The position numbers and the translations under genes were made by a program. DNA of 64,000 bases from Pollenia angustigena (taxonomy: Eukaryota > Arthropoda > Insecta > Diptera > Polleniidae). Shown one piece after another: positions 10,383-20,682 of this stretch. The notes below the pieces were generated by a model that was given only the letters and a program-made list of their open reading frames with translations, did no database searches and was not told the DNA's origin. The stretch is taken from assembly GCA_930367215.1 (NCBI GenBank), contig OV884057.1:105921284-105985283 (forward strand), read 5' to 3'. The stretch's first letter is position 1, and the number at the start of each line of letters is the position of its first letter.

Positions 10383-13300
10383 TTTTAACGTAAAAATTCA
10401 AATCGACACCGCATCAGACGTGTCGATTATTGGCAAACAACAATGGTACAAGATGGGCAAACCAGGTACAGAACTCTCAGATCGTTATCTTACTAGTGCG
10501 TCAAAGGATCAAATCAAACTCATTGCCGAGTTTCCATGTCAAGTTCGGCTAAAAGGTGATGTAAAAAATTGTAATTTATCTGTTGTAGAAATTGATACTC
10601 TTTCCATTTTTGGAGCAGATTGGGTTGAAATGTTTTTTCTATGGGACAAACCATTGAACAGTGTCTGTTTACAGCTGCATGAAAATAAAATTGATGTTAA
10701 AGTTCTACAAAATATCAAAACCGAATATGCAGATATATTTCAAGACACGCCATCAAAATGTACTAAAACACAAGTCCAACTACATCTTAAGGAAAATGTT
10801 CGACCAATTTTTCGTGCAAAGAGACCAGTAGCATACGCAATGCTTCCTCACATCGAAGACAAATTAACACGGTTAGAATCAGCTGGCATCATCACACCAG
10901 TTGATTACTCAGACTGGGCAGCACCAATTGTTGCTGTCAAAAAGCCAAATGGTAAAGTGCGCATGTGTGGGGACTATTCGTCAGGTCTTAACGATAGTCT
11001 TGAACCGCACTTATATCCATTACATCGTCCTGAAGATTTGTAAGCAAAATTAGCAAGCAGTTGTTTATTTACTCACATTGACTTATCGGATGCCTATCTA
11101 CAAACAGAAGTTTCTCCAGACTCAGCAAAACTTCTCACTATTAATACTCATAAGGGGCTCTACACATTCAATCGTCTAGCTCCAGGTGTAAAGAGTGCCC
11201 CAGGCGCTTTTCAACAGTTGATGGATACTATGCTAATGGGGATAGATGATGCAGCAGCCTACATAGATGACATTATCATAGGCGGTGCAACACAAGAAAA
11301 GCATATACAAAACGTAAATAAAGTACTACAAAGGCTTCGTGAGTATAATTTTCATATTAAAATTGAAAAATGCACATTTTTCGCCAAGGAGGTCAAGTAC
11401 CTTGGAAATATTGTGTCAGAATCAGGCTTACGTCCTGATCCAGCTAAAATTAAAGCAATTTTAGAATTACCACCACCTTCAGATACGTCCGAGCTTAGAT
11501 CATTTCTCGGATCCATAAATTATTATGGAAAGTACGTTCGTATGAGTAAAGCTGGGATCACACGATTGCCGCAAATGCACCAATATGACACAATGTTGAT
11601 TGTGCTTTATTGACGCACAATAATAAAATTGCACCAACCAAATATTCTGAAATCACACGATTGCCCTGTTTTAAACAAATTTAATTGCCGCCAGTTGGTA
11701 CAAAGCGAAATGGATATCAAAATTGCCACAGCACAGTCACACGATTGTTCCTACTTGTGTAGACTGCGAAAACAGCTGTTGTGGTAGCTTTTTTCTTCTA
11801 GTTGGTTTGTTCATTAAAAAAAAAAGAAAATTTTATCAAAAGTATATTTAAACAAATTTTTGTTGAATACTTTTATTTAAAATATTTTAAGAAAAATATG
11901 TGAAATGTTAAGACAAATATCTGTAAAAGAAATAATACTTATTTTTTTCTTGAATAAAAATATTCACACTGAATAGCTATGCTTGTGAACATTCATATTT
12001 CATTAATAGCAATAATTTAAAAAATAATTATAACGCATAATAAATAAATTCATATTTATTTTTATTAATTACAAAAAGAAACAGTAAAAAGTGAATTTAA
12101 TACAAAAATGGCAAATATTGGCGCTAATTGTGTTGTTTGATTGCCGCACAAGAACACAATAAATATTGGTGCATTTTTGTTATTTTTATTGACGCGCGGT
12201 TGCATAGCAAACAGTCACACGATTGCCGCACCAGGGTTGCATTTGATTGGTAAAAGCAAGCACAATATTGTCCTCGATTGGTACATGAGCCATTTGATTG
12301 TGCAGTCACACGATTGGGGTATTAAAAAGGGTGAAAATTGGTGCATTGCGGCAATCGTGTGATCCCAGCTTAATTTAAGAGGTCCGCTTGATCGTTTACT
12401 TCAGGATAATGTCAAATACGTATGGTCAAAAGAATGTCAACAATCTTTTCAGAAATTTAAGGACATTCTTAATTCAGAACTTCTTCTAACACATTACAAT
12501 CCAGATCTGCAAATTAAAGTAGCAGCAGATGCCTCTGAAAAGGGTATTGGAGCGTACATATGTCATATTTTTCCGGACAAATCGGAAAACGTTATCGAAC
12601 ACGCATCTCGTACTCTAACTCCTGCAGAAAAAAATTACTCGCAAATCGAGAAAGAAGCTTTGGGTTTGGTATATGCTATAAAGAAGTTTCACAGATACAT
12701 ATATGGAAGAGAGTTCCTATTATACACCGACCACAAGCCCCTGCTTGCGATTTTTGGAAGCAAGAAGGGTATTCCAATCTATGCAGCAAATAGATTGCAA
12801 AGATGGGCATTGATTTTAATGATGTACAATTTTAAGATACAGTATATAAACACCAAAAATTTCGGTTGTGTTGATATGCTTTCTAGACTAATCGACAACA
12901 AATTAAAACCGGAAGAGGAAATCGTCATTGCTTGCACAACACTGGAAGAAAATTGTTCAGCCTCACTTATGGATAATTTCAAAAATCTTCCAGTCACATT
13001 CAACATGGTTAAGAAATCTACTCAAAAATGTTCTACTCTACAATCAGTCGAAAATTCAATTAAACACGGTTGGAAATCAAATTTGCAACCAGAACTGGCT
13101 CAATATCATACTAGAAGAGAAAGTTTGTGTGTTATCCAAGATTGTGTAATGTTCAAAGACAGAATCGTCATTCCTGAATGTCTTAGAAACAGAATACTTA
13201 AGCAGCTTCATCGTGGACATCCTGGGAAGGAACGCATGAAGGCACTGGCACGAAGTCACGTATATTGGTCAGGAATAGATGAAGATGTAGCTATTTTCTT

Positions 13301-14378
13301 CAGAAACTTTAAAAAATGTGCAGTTGCATCAACAGCACCTATAAAACAAACATTACAATCATGGCCGTTGGCGACAAAACCAATAGAACGGATCCACATT
13401 GATATAGCAGGTCCATGTAATGGTCAGTACTATTTTGTAATCGTGGATGCTTATTCAAAATGGCCTGAGATATGTCAAGTATCTAACATCACGTCAACAA
13501 CAATCATCGAAAAACTTACTGAAATGTTTGCAAGATACGGAGATTGCGATACAATCGTGTCTGACAATGGCACACAATTTGTCAGCGCCCAATTCGACGA
13601 ATTCACCAAGTCACGTGGAATCAATCATCTGAAAACTGCACCGTATCATCCTCAATCAAACGGCCAGGCGGAAAGGTTTGTCAGAACATTGAAACAAGCG
13701 TTTTAAAAACTTAAGGATGAGGGAACTAGTGGTGAAATACTTGGAACATTCCTTCAAACTTATCGTTCTACGCCAAGAGATAATTCCAAGTCTCCAGCTG
13801 AATTATTTCTCAATCGGAAAATCAAAACCACCCTAGACTTGATAAAACCTCAGTGTTCCCAAGATACTCCTCAACGTGATAATAAGATGGAAGAACAGTA
13901 TAACAAGAAACATGGTGCTAAGAACAGGGATTTTAAACCACAAGATCTTGTGTATGTGCAAGTACACAAACATAACAAAATGATTTGGGTTCCAGGTTCT
14001 ATAGTGGAAAAAGTTGGAACAGTCAACTACAGCGTTTGGGTAATTGGAAACGATAGGACAAGGCTCATTCGATGCCATATCAACCAACTTAAAAGAAGAT
14101 ATGAGGATAATCAACGTAACACCTCAGAGTCTGTACAGCTGATGCTGGAATTATTTGGAATTAATACATGCAAGCCAAAGGAATCACAGCTGCAACCAGC
14201 AATACCCGAACCATCAACACCAGAACGTCATGAAAAAAATCTGGAACCAAGTACTCCAGAAAACCAGCAAAATTTACCTCTAACATTTGGTCCTCCAGTG
14301 GCACAACCACCAACTACCACAAGACCGTCTCGGCTACGACAACCTCCTGGATGGATGGAGGCTTACGATACCTCTTAA
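10297..14378 (+). pseudogene. Pol of Mag-like element: protease, RT, RNase H, integrase; broken
   Basis: Protease carries DTASD from 10404 (usual motif DTGA/DSGA). RT carries AAPIVAVKKPNGKVRMCGDY and the catalytic YIDD at 11260-11271. RNase H has DASEKGIGAY (D codon 12528-12530) and TDHKPL. Integrase has a zinc-binding start (HRGHPGKERM, with the last cysteine replaced in CAVAS) and a DDE triad at 13401, 13563 and 13671. The C-terminus is proline-rich and ends at TAA 14376-14378. In-frame stops lie at 11041-11043 and 13704-13706. An 821-bp MITE (11550-12370) splits the RT-RNase H junction, and the reading frame is the same on both sides once the MITE and one TAA are discounted. Confidence 0.9.
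11550..12370. mobile_element. PIF/Harbinger-like MITE inside pol, TAA duplication
   Basis: Ends are AGCTGGGATCACACGATTGC on the left and the same sequence inverted on the right, with TAA at 11547-11549 and 12371-12373. TIR homology continues into GCA.TGCACCAAT. The interior is AT-rich with further internal copies of CACACGATTG and TTGATTG motifs, and short frames inside it are shadows. The 3-bp TWA duplication is the signature of PIF/Harbinger elements. Confidence 0.85.
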
Positions 14379-14389
14379 AGAAGGGGAAA
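14377..14389 (+). other. Polypurine tract of Mag-like element
   Basis: AAAGAAGGGGAAA lies immediately before the 3' LTR, where plus-strand DNA synthesis would be primed. Confidence 0.8.
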
Positions 14390-14593
14390 TGTTGTAGTGC
14401 CAAGTATTGACAACACTGTTTTTACTAGGTATCTGGCAGCACTACTAAAATACATGTGAGTCGGGTTTTGGTTCTTTTTATAAATTGCATAGCATTGCAT
14501 CATCTTTTTGATTTGAGAAATATTTTTGTTAATAAATAGTTTTAGAGTTTAAAAGAATAACCTTGTGTTTTAATCAACATTAAAACCTCAACA
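14390..14593 (+). repeat. 3' LTR of Mag-like element
   Basis: 204 bp with TGTTG/CAACA ends, followed by the target duplication GTATA at 14594-14598. Confidence 0.93.
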
Positions 14594-14598
14594 GTATA

Positions 14599-15406
14599 GA
14601 AGTTCATAAACAGAAGTACGGATTTAAACGGTATTTAAATTTATTAAAAGATCCATTTTTTCGCTTATAGAACATATTTTTATTATTTTAACCGCACTTT
14701 TTTATTTTACCTTCTGCAATCAGCGCGTGAAGCATTTTCAATGAGTCAAAAATTCTCATGCTCATAAAAAATGTGTGAAGTTCACCCAAATAGCACGGCG
14801 TCAACGCTTAGCAATTGAAAAATCTGATTTAAACAGCGCGTAAAGTAGTGAAGTTTGCTGCTATTGCTGAAAAGTAATGGCAATTTAGCTATTCTAGATA
14901 TTTTATTTACATTTATATTTCCATTTTGTAGGTTTTATTAAACAAGATAAGTTAACATCACTATCATTACGCTCTTATTTAAGTTTGTCATTGCAACGTT
15001 AAAGCTAAGCTAAAGAAAGTTTTTTTTAGGTTTGTCCGTAAAGCTGGAGGTCCATATCACGCGTTTTCGCCTCCACGCAGCGCATGCTTTTCTAACCTTA
15101 CTTGCGTTCTTCGTTTTAAGTTACATGCAACGCTTTTTATGCAGCAGCACCACAAGTAAAAATAAAATTTAATTTGTCAAAATCAGCTGATTTGTTCGAA
15201 CGCTGCTGGTGACGCCTACAAAAACAATAATCACAGCACAAAACGTGGACTTTTTGTAAACATAAACAAAACTTTGACATAAACCTAGACAAACAATGCA
15301 AGAGCAAAAAATCGTCATCTGGCGTAGTGCTGCCACCTGTTTATTCCACCATGGATGGGATGATAAGTTGGGTATTTTTTTAAGGTGGAATTTTCAAATT
15401 TTGAAA
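14599..15406. other. Intergenic, no gene recognised
   Basis: AT-rich, with a short GC-richer patch near 15040-15140 (ATCACGCGTTTTCGCC and CGCAGCGCATGC). TTTAGGTTTGTCC at 15027 and AAACCTAGACAAAC at 15286 form a weak inverted repeat, too poor to define an element. Confidence 0.4.
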
Positions 15407-15801
15407 ACATATCGTTAGCTAAAATGCAAAAAGACGTAACTAACAAAAATGTAATTTTACAGGAGAAGCAAAAAACTTTGTAAAGTGAAAACTATAAACA
15501 TGTCAGAAAAACATGCATTGATAAGTCGTCCATGGAATTCTTCAACCAATTTTCAAAGAAAACCATTTCATTATATTTTCTTAGAAAAAAAATGTGTTAT
15601 TACGTCGTTTTGCATACATCAAACAAAAAAACTTGTAGTTACGTTCCTTTGTTTTTTGTTAATAAAACCGCAATTTTTGATCGCAGAAGTGTAAAATTTT
15701 GTCAAGACATGTAGTTTTATAGCATTCATAATAATCAATCAAAAACTCGATTTTGAATTTTTTGTTAGTTACGTCGTTTTGCATTTTAGCTAACGATATG
15801 T
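15407..15801. mobile_element. MITE with ~44-bp terminal inverted repeats
   Basis: The left end ACATATCGTTAGCTAAAATG recurs inverted at 15758-15801. The repeat extends through AAAAGACGTAACTAACAAAAA with one mismatch. Internal TACGTCGTTTTGCA near 15600 and a related tract at 15850-15890 (ACGTTGTTTTGCATTTTAG) are further partial copies. No clear target duplication, so the class is unknown. Confidence 0.7.
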
Positions 15802-16278
15802 AATGTGATATAGCAAAAAGTAATTATTATAAAAGTCAATATCGAATTTTTTAGATGATACGTTGTTTTGCATTTTAGGTGACCATACGAATTTTTTTGT
15901 TTGCTCACTCCTCATGAGGTTCACGCTAGCTTATGAATTAAAAATGAGTGAACGTTTTGGTACTCTGCTATAAAGTTTACATACGTTTAGGTTTTTTTTT
16001 TATAGATTGAAAATTTTTTAACAGCTTATTCAACATTTGCCGCTTTTATTTGCCTTACAAAAAAATTTCAAGCGAAAAACTAAACAGCTGATCGCCGCAC
16101 ACTGGTTCATATTTTGAGAAGGCGGCCAAAATTATTTTTTTTTAATATATATTTTTTAATAATATATTTTTTTATGTGAAAGTAAATACTAGTTAACCTC
16201 GGGAGCCAAAAAATTTCAACCCTATTTCATTGAGAACAGGGTGGTCCGAAATGGACTTTCTCAATACTTGGTTATAGT

Positions 16279-16475
16279 CAAGGCGAATTCATTTTTTAGG
16301 TGGCGTTGAAAACACAGCTGTGCTACTTTTTTTCTTAATTAGAGAGAGAAATGTCAAAAGTTGCTTGTGTTTTTGACATATCGATCAACGAAAGCAACAA
16401 AAAAATACATTGTTGTGTTTTTGGTGTTGTTACTTGTTGTAGTATCGACACCACCGTTTACATGAATTCGCCTTG
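16279..16475. mobile_element. 197-bp MITE with CAAGG ends and 8-bp duplication
   Basis: Ends are CAAGGCGAATTCAT and its inverse. The duplication GTTATAGT is at 16271-16278 and 16476-16483. Eight-base duplications occur with hAT and P-superfamily elements, and the CA start favours the P superfamily. The MITE at 57841-58092 has the same design. Confidence 0.85.
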
Positions 16476-16483
16476 GTTATAGT

Positions 16484-17639
16484 TTTGAATTTCTGAGTCA
16501 ATTTTTGAAGTTGAAATGCTCATAACTTTTTTGTTTTTTAAGATTTTTTGACAGAATAAGTTTTGTGAATTAGTTTATTTTATTAGCTACGCGTGATTTA
16601 AAGCATTAAACTCTGCGACCTCTAGAATTATTTAATTTTTTTTCATGTCAAAATTTCCCGGAAATTTCCTACTTTATAGAGCATAAGTCCTGCCCGTCAA
16701 AACGCGTCAAAAAAAATCTATACTCTCTTGTAGTCCAGAATCTAACCTACATTTCTATACCCCATTGTACACACATCTGGATACGGCCTTGCGAACTACA
16801 GCAATTTCTGTGGCCCAAGGTAAGATATTCGGTTCAAAAAATAAGTCCTGCAAGGAAACATTACTGAAATTAAAGAAGATGAGTCTTAAAGAATTTTCGA
16901 CAAATAAAGCAGTTCAGGCCACATAAATTATCTAGCACGTTAGGTTATCAATTAATTTGGAGAAGGTAAAGGTATTGCCATTGTTATGAACTTATTGTGG
17001 GTGAACGGATGCTGCAAAACGAATAGGCGACATAAATAGACTAACATGTTAGATTTCTGAGTAAGTTAAAAGGTTAAACATTAGTAAATAGCCGCAACGT
17101 AAACTACATCGTTTAATTACCTGAAAATTGCAACTTAATTTTAAAAAATGGAAGAGCAGGTAAATGGTAAAAAAAACCAGCGCGCAGTTATATTTTACGT
17201 GAAAATTACCTACATGTTACCTGTTAATTTATTGCCGGTATGTTATCCTTTTAAAAAGTGTGAAAACAGGGGTTTTTTATGTTTCAAAGAAATGCTACTA
17301 AAAGATTAAATTTGTATTTAAAAAAGGGTTCTTTGAAACATAAATCAAAGAAGTGGTAACAAAAGATTATTTAAAAAAACTTCTATCAAGAGTATAAAAA
17401 TGCATGCATTCATAATTTTACCTTCACTATTGTTTAAACAATGGCTAAGTTCAGTTAAAAAGTTCTCGCAGATATATATTTTCAACAGAAAGATGAAAAA
17501 GATTTTGTGTTACACATAATGAATAATCCATTCTTTAAATTATGCAACGAACAAGAAATCAAAATACATCAGATAAAAATTAAAAATTTAAATTAAAACG
17601 GTACCTTAAATGTTTTAGAAACAAGAAAAAGTTTTACTT
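16484..17639. other. Intergenic, no gene recognised
   Basis: AT-rich with no credible reading frame. A short inverted repeat, ATGTTTCAAAGAA at 17279 and TTCTTTGAAACAT at 17329, could form a hairpin. Confidence 0.4.
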
Positions 17640-18640
17640 ACGCAACGAAAAATGGCTAACAAATGATCTGATTTTTAAGAAGCTGTCAATAACCGCTAAG
17701 GAAACTGGAAAAGTGGGTCGGCCCGCAAAACAAATTGACAATTGCAGTGAAAGATCACGAAGACGCAAGCTTGCAAATATCAATGAAGAAATTTCTCATA
17801 GTATGATAAGGGATTCATTTCTGCATCAAATTCAACCAACGCAAAATAAGAAAACAAAAATGTCCCTCAACAATAAATTTCGGTGTATTTATCAAATATG
17901 GAAAATTGGGAATTTAGCACGTCATACAAAAATCTTAATAAAAATTGTAGTAATTAAAAAATAGTGGAAGCGAGCCGTAAACGCACAGAGAGGATTTTAA
18001 AAGGTATGCCTACACCAACTGAAGAAATTAAATTTACTCCAGAAGAAGCATTTGCACTATTTTTGGATTTAAAACTGACAAAAAATCAGTATACAGAACT
18101 GCGAAAGCAAACCAATGAATAAAATTGTGGAATCTTTCCAGCATATCGAGATTTAGTTTCTGTCGAAAAATAGAGCTTACCTTCACAAACGGCTATTAGT
18201 GTAAATTCAAGTTCAGCAGAAGTAAAATTGCAGGCTCTTCTCGAACACACTGCAAAACGATTATTAAATACCCTTGATGCTGACTGTTTAAAAAAACTTA
18301 AAAATTGCAGCATCAGTTTATTTTCTAAATGGGGATGTGATGGAAGCTCTGGTCAGAAATAATACAAGCAATGTAATTCAGAAAACTCATCTGATGATAA
18401 CTTATTCATGATATCTTTAGTTCGTTTAGTACGTTTAAGAAAAACTTATATTGGCTTAGAGCCGTCAACCAGTCGAGTTACAGAAATGGATGTATGGAAA
18501 AATGAAATTCCATCTTCAACTGTGCAAAAAAATTTGGCCAGTATGCAAATGAAACAGCAATTCTTTATAACAAAAAGTACTCTTGGAGACATATGCCCAC
18601 CACAGTTCATAAAATTGTATACCATGGGGAACAAATAGTT
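17640..18640 (+). pseudogene. Broken transposase-like gene with CDGSSG motif
   Basis: Pieces of one protein read across two frames and several stops. They are GKVGRPAKQIDNCSERSRRR (17704-17770), a TPEEAFALFLDLKLTKNQYT block (from about 18028), SSAEVKLQALLEHTAKRLL (from 18215), LFSKWGCDGSSGQK (18317-18355) and NSSDDNLFMISLVRLV (from about 18378), ending near VWKNEIPSST. I recognise this order from a large, poorly named family of insect and cnidarian repeat-borne proteins. The CDG motif is placed like the first catalytic aspartate of RAG1/Transib-type DDE enzymes, but that is a suggestion only. In-frame TAA/TAG codons at about 18118, 18169 and 18356 show it is dead. No TIRs were found. Confidence 0.55.
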
Positions 18641-18870
18641 CAACACAATATGCTACCAATTGGAGATCTAAGTAGTGTGTTTAGAGCGGTTCCAAATATG
18701 ATTTTCCATACAAAGTTGGGAGCATACCATTGGGGGGGTTCACGATCTGTAAACATTAATAAAAAGTTGGGTGGATATCATGAGGGTTATTCACAGACTG
18801 CGAACACCCTAATGCCATGCATTTACTTCTGAGAAATAGAGGCAAAAGGGAAATGAATTAGAAAAAAATT

Positions 18871-19215
18871 TTTTTATTTAGAGGCAGGTGTTAAATTTCT
18901 TGGTATACGTGTCTTGAAGATTTTAAATTTTGTGAGGTATGATAATTTTACTTGTGCGTATTCATATTGATGATTTACAAGTTGTTTATTTAGTGGAAGG
19001 TGTGAAATTTCTTCGTGTACGTGTCTTGAAGATTTTTAAATTTTGTGAGGGATGATAATTTTACTTGTGCGTTTTCGTATTAAAGATAAAACTGGTCGCG
19101 GAATAAATTTTTTTAGTTTTTTCAGTTATTGTGTGTGTGTTTAGAATAGTTAATGACTTTCTTGCATAGGTTTTCTAGTGACTTTTTATATACATACCTC
19201 GGTAGGCTTGTGGGA
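18871..19215 (+). repeat. Direct repeat, copy 1 of 2
   Basis: About 345 bp that recurs 1144 bp downstream, running from TTTAGAGGCAGGTGTTAAAT to CCTCGGTAGGCTTGTGGGAT. Inside it is a 112-bp internal duplication (TAGAGGCAGG at 18879, TAGTGGAAGG at 18991), each copy with GTACGTGTCTTGAAGATTTT-like sequence and GATGATAATTTTACTTGTGC. Confidence 0.75.
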
Positions 19216-19316
19216 TAGTGAGCTAATCTCAGTATAAGGGTTGCATATTTGATTATCACCAGAGACTCTGGTCTGTTTTACTATAGCAGACTAAGGATCT
19301 AAGTAACTATTGATCG

Positions 19317-19340
19317 GTTGTGTGTGTGTGTGTGTGTGTA
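19317..19340. repeat. (GT)n microsatellite
   Basis: Alternating TG run of about 11 units. A short (AAC)n run follows at 19538-19556 and an A run at 19629-19647. Confidence 0.9.
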
Positions 19341-20014
19341 TGATTGATAACGATTATTTATGTGAAAAGTAGGATTCCACCCACTTTTTTTTATATCAAC
19401 AGCAACCAGCTGCACCTTAACTGTGTTTACATAATTAATCAGCATAAATACTCAGAATTATATTACAAAAAACAGTAGAAAGTAACTTCTTGGTTAATAT
19501 TTTTCCTTATCGTACTCTACTCCTCCTTATTTATAACAACAACAACAACAACAACATTAGCAACTTAGAATATACATGAATAGAGCTGACGCAGCTGTAA
19601 CAAGTATAACAAACAGAAAACAAATCCAAAAAAAAAAAAAAAAAAAATTTTTGGTTTTCTGAAATTCTTTAATGCTTCTAAAATAAGCTCGCCCCTTATT
19701 TATAAATTTTTTAACTAATGAAATATGACGGGACTGTACCAAAAATATGATTAATTGTAAAATTAAAACTGTTGATTGAGCATGCTTTATTATGTTTATA
19801 ATTATTAAATATCACAAATACATTAATAAGACTAACCTAGCAATATCAAAACCAAACATGATTGAACATGAATATTATTTTTGTCAAGCTAATGGGGCCT
19901 AAATTTCTTCAATGTAAATAAAATTCAATTTTTATTACAATATTTTGTTTAAAAGTAAAATTTGTATCTATAATAATAAAGAGATATAAATATTAAATGA
20001 AATGGAAAAAATTT

Positions 20015-20362
20015 TGTTTATTTAGAGGCAGGTGTTAAATTTCTTCTTGTACGTGTCTTGAAGATTTTAAATTTTGTGAGGGATGATAATTTTACTTGTG
20101 CGTATTCATATTGATGATTTACAAGTTGTTTATTTAGTGGAAGGTGTGAAATTTCTTCGTGTACGTGTCTTGAAGATTTTAAAATTTTGTGAGGGATGAT
20201 AATTTTACTTGTGCGTTTTCGTATTAAAGATAAAACTGGTCGCGGAATAATTATTTTTAGTTTTTTCAGTTATTGTGTATGTGTTTAGAATAGTTAATGA
20301 CTTTGTTGCATAGGTTTTCTAGTGACTTTTTGCTTTGAATGCCTCGGTAGGCTTGTGGGATC
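20015..20362 (+). repeat. Direct repeat, copy 2 of 2
   Basis: Same unit as 18871-19215 with few differences, including the 112-bp internal duplication. The following ~200 bp also echo 19260-19420 (AGAGACTCTGGTCTGTTT and ATATCAACAGCAACC), in rearranged order. Confidence 0.75.
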
Positions 20363-20682
20363 AACCACTTTTTTTATATCAACAGCAACCGACTGCACAT
20401 AACTTTTAATTACATTTAACAAATAGAAGGAGTTGTCATTTTTGGGTTTTGGTAATCTTAAATAGAATTATATATATATACATATATTTTTTTTTGCGCA
20501 GATTTAATTATTACAAGAGACTCTGGTCTGTTTCACTACAACGGACTAAAGGTCAAAGTAACTATTAATCGGTTAATTAAGTTAGCATATAATTTTTGTT
20601 GATAACACTTAATAAGCATTTTCTAAAAACATTTGCAGATAGTTTCACTATTACTCAATGTTTATAACCTTTTATTTATTTT

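Larger units (their letters stand above)
9150..14593 (+). mobile_element. Complete Ty3/Gypsy LTR retrotransposon, Mag-like
   Basis: Two 204-bp LTRs (TGTTG...CAACA) bound the element, flanked by the 5-bp duplication GTATA at 9145-9149 and 14594-14598. The order PBS, gag, protease, RT, RNase H, integrase identifies Ty3/Gypsy. The gag style, the HIDIAGP and SNGQAERFV integrase motifs and the tRNA-Ser primer suggest the Mag group. I count five mismatches between the LTRs (about 97.5% identity). The coding region has several stops or shifts and a MITE insertion, so this copy is inactive. Confidence 0.92.

Noticed and set aside
12141..12362. Short frames inside the Gypsy pol region
   Set aside because: They lie in the MITE inserted in pol and are composed of its repeated CACACGATTG phrases.
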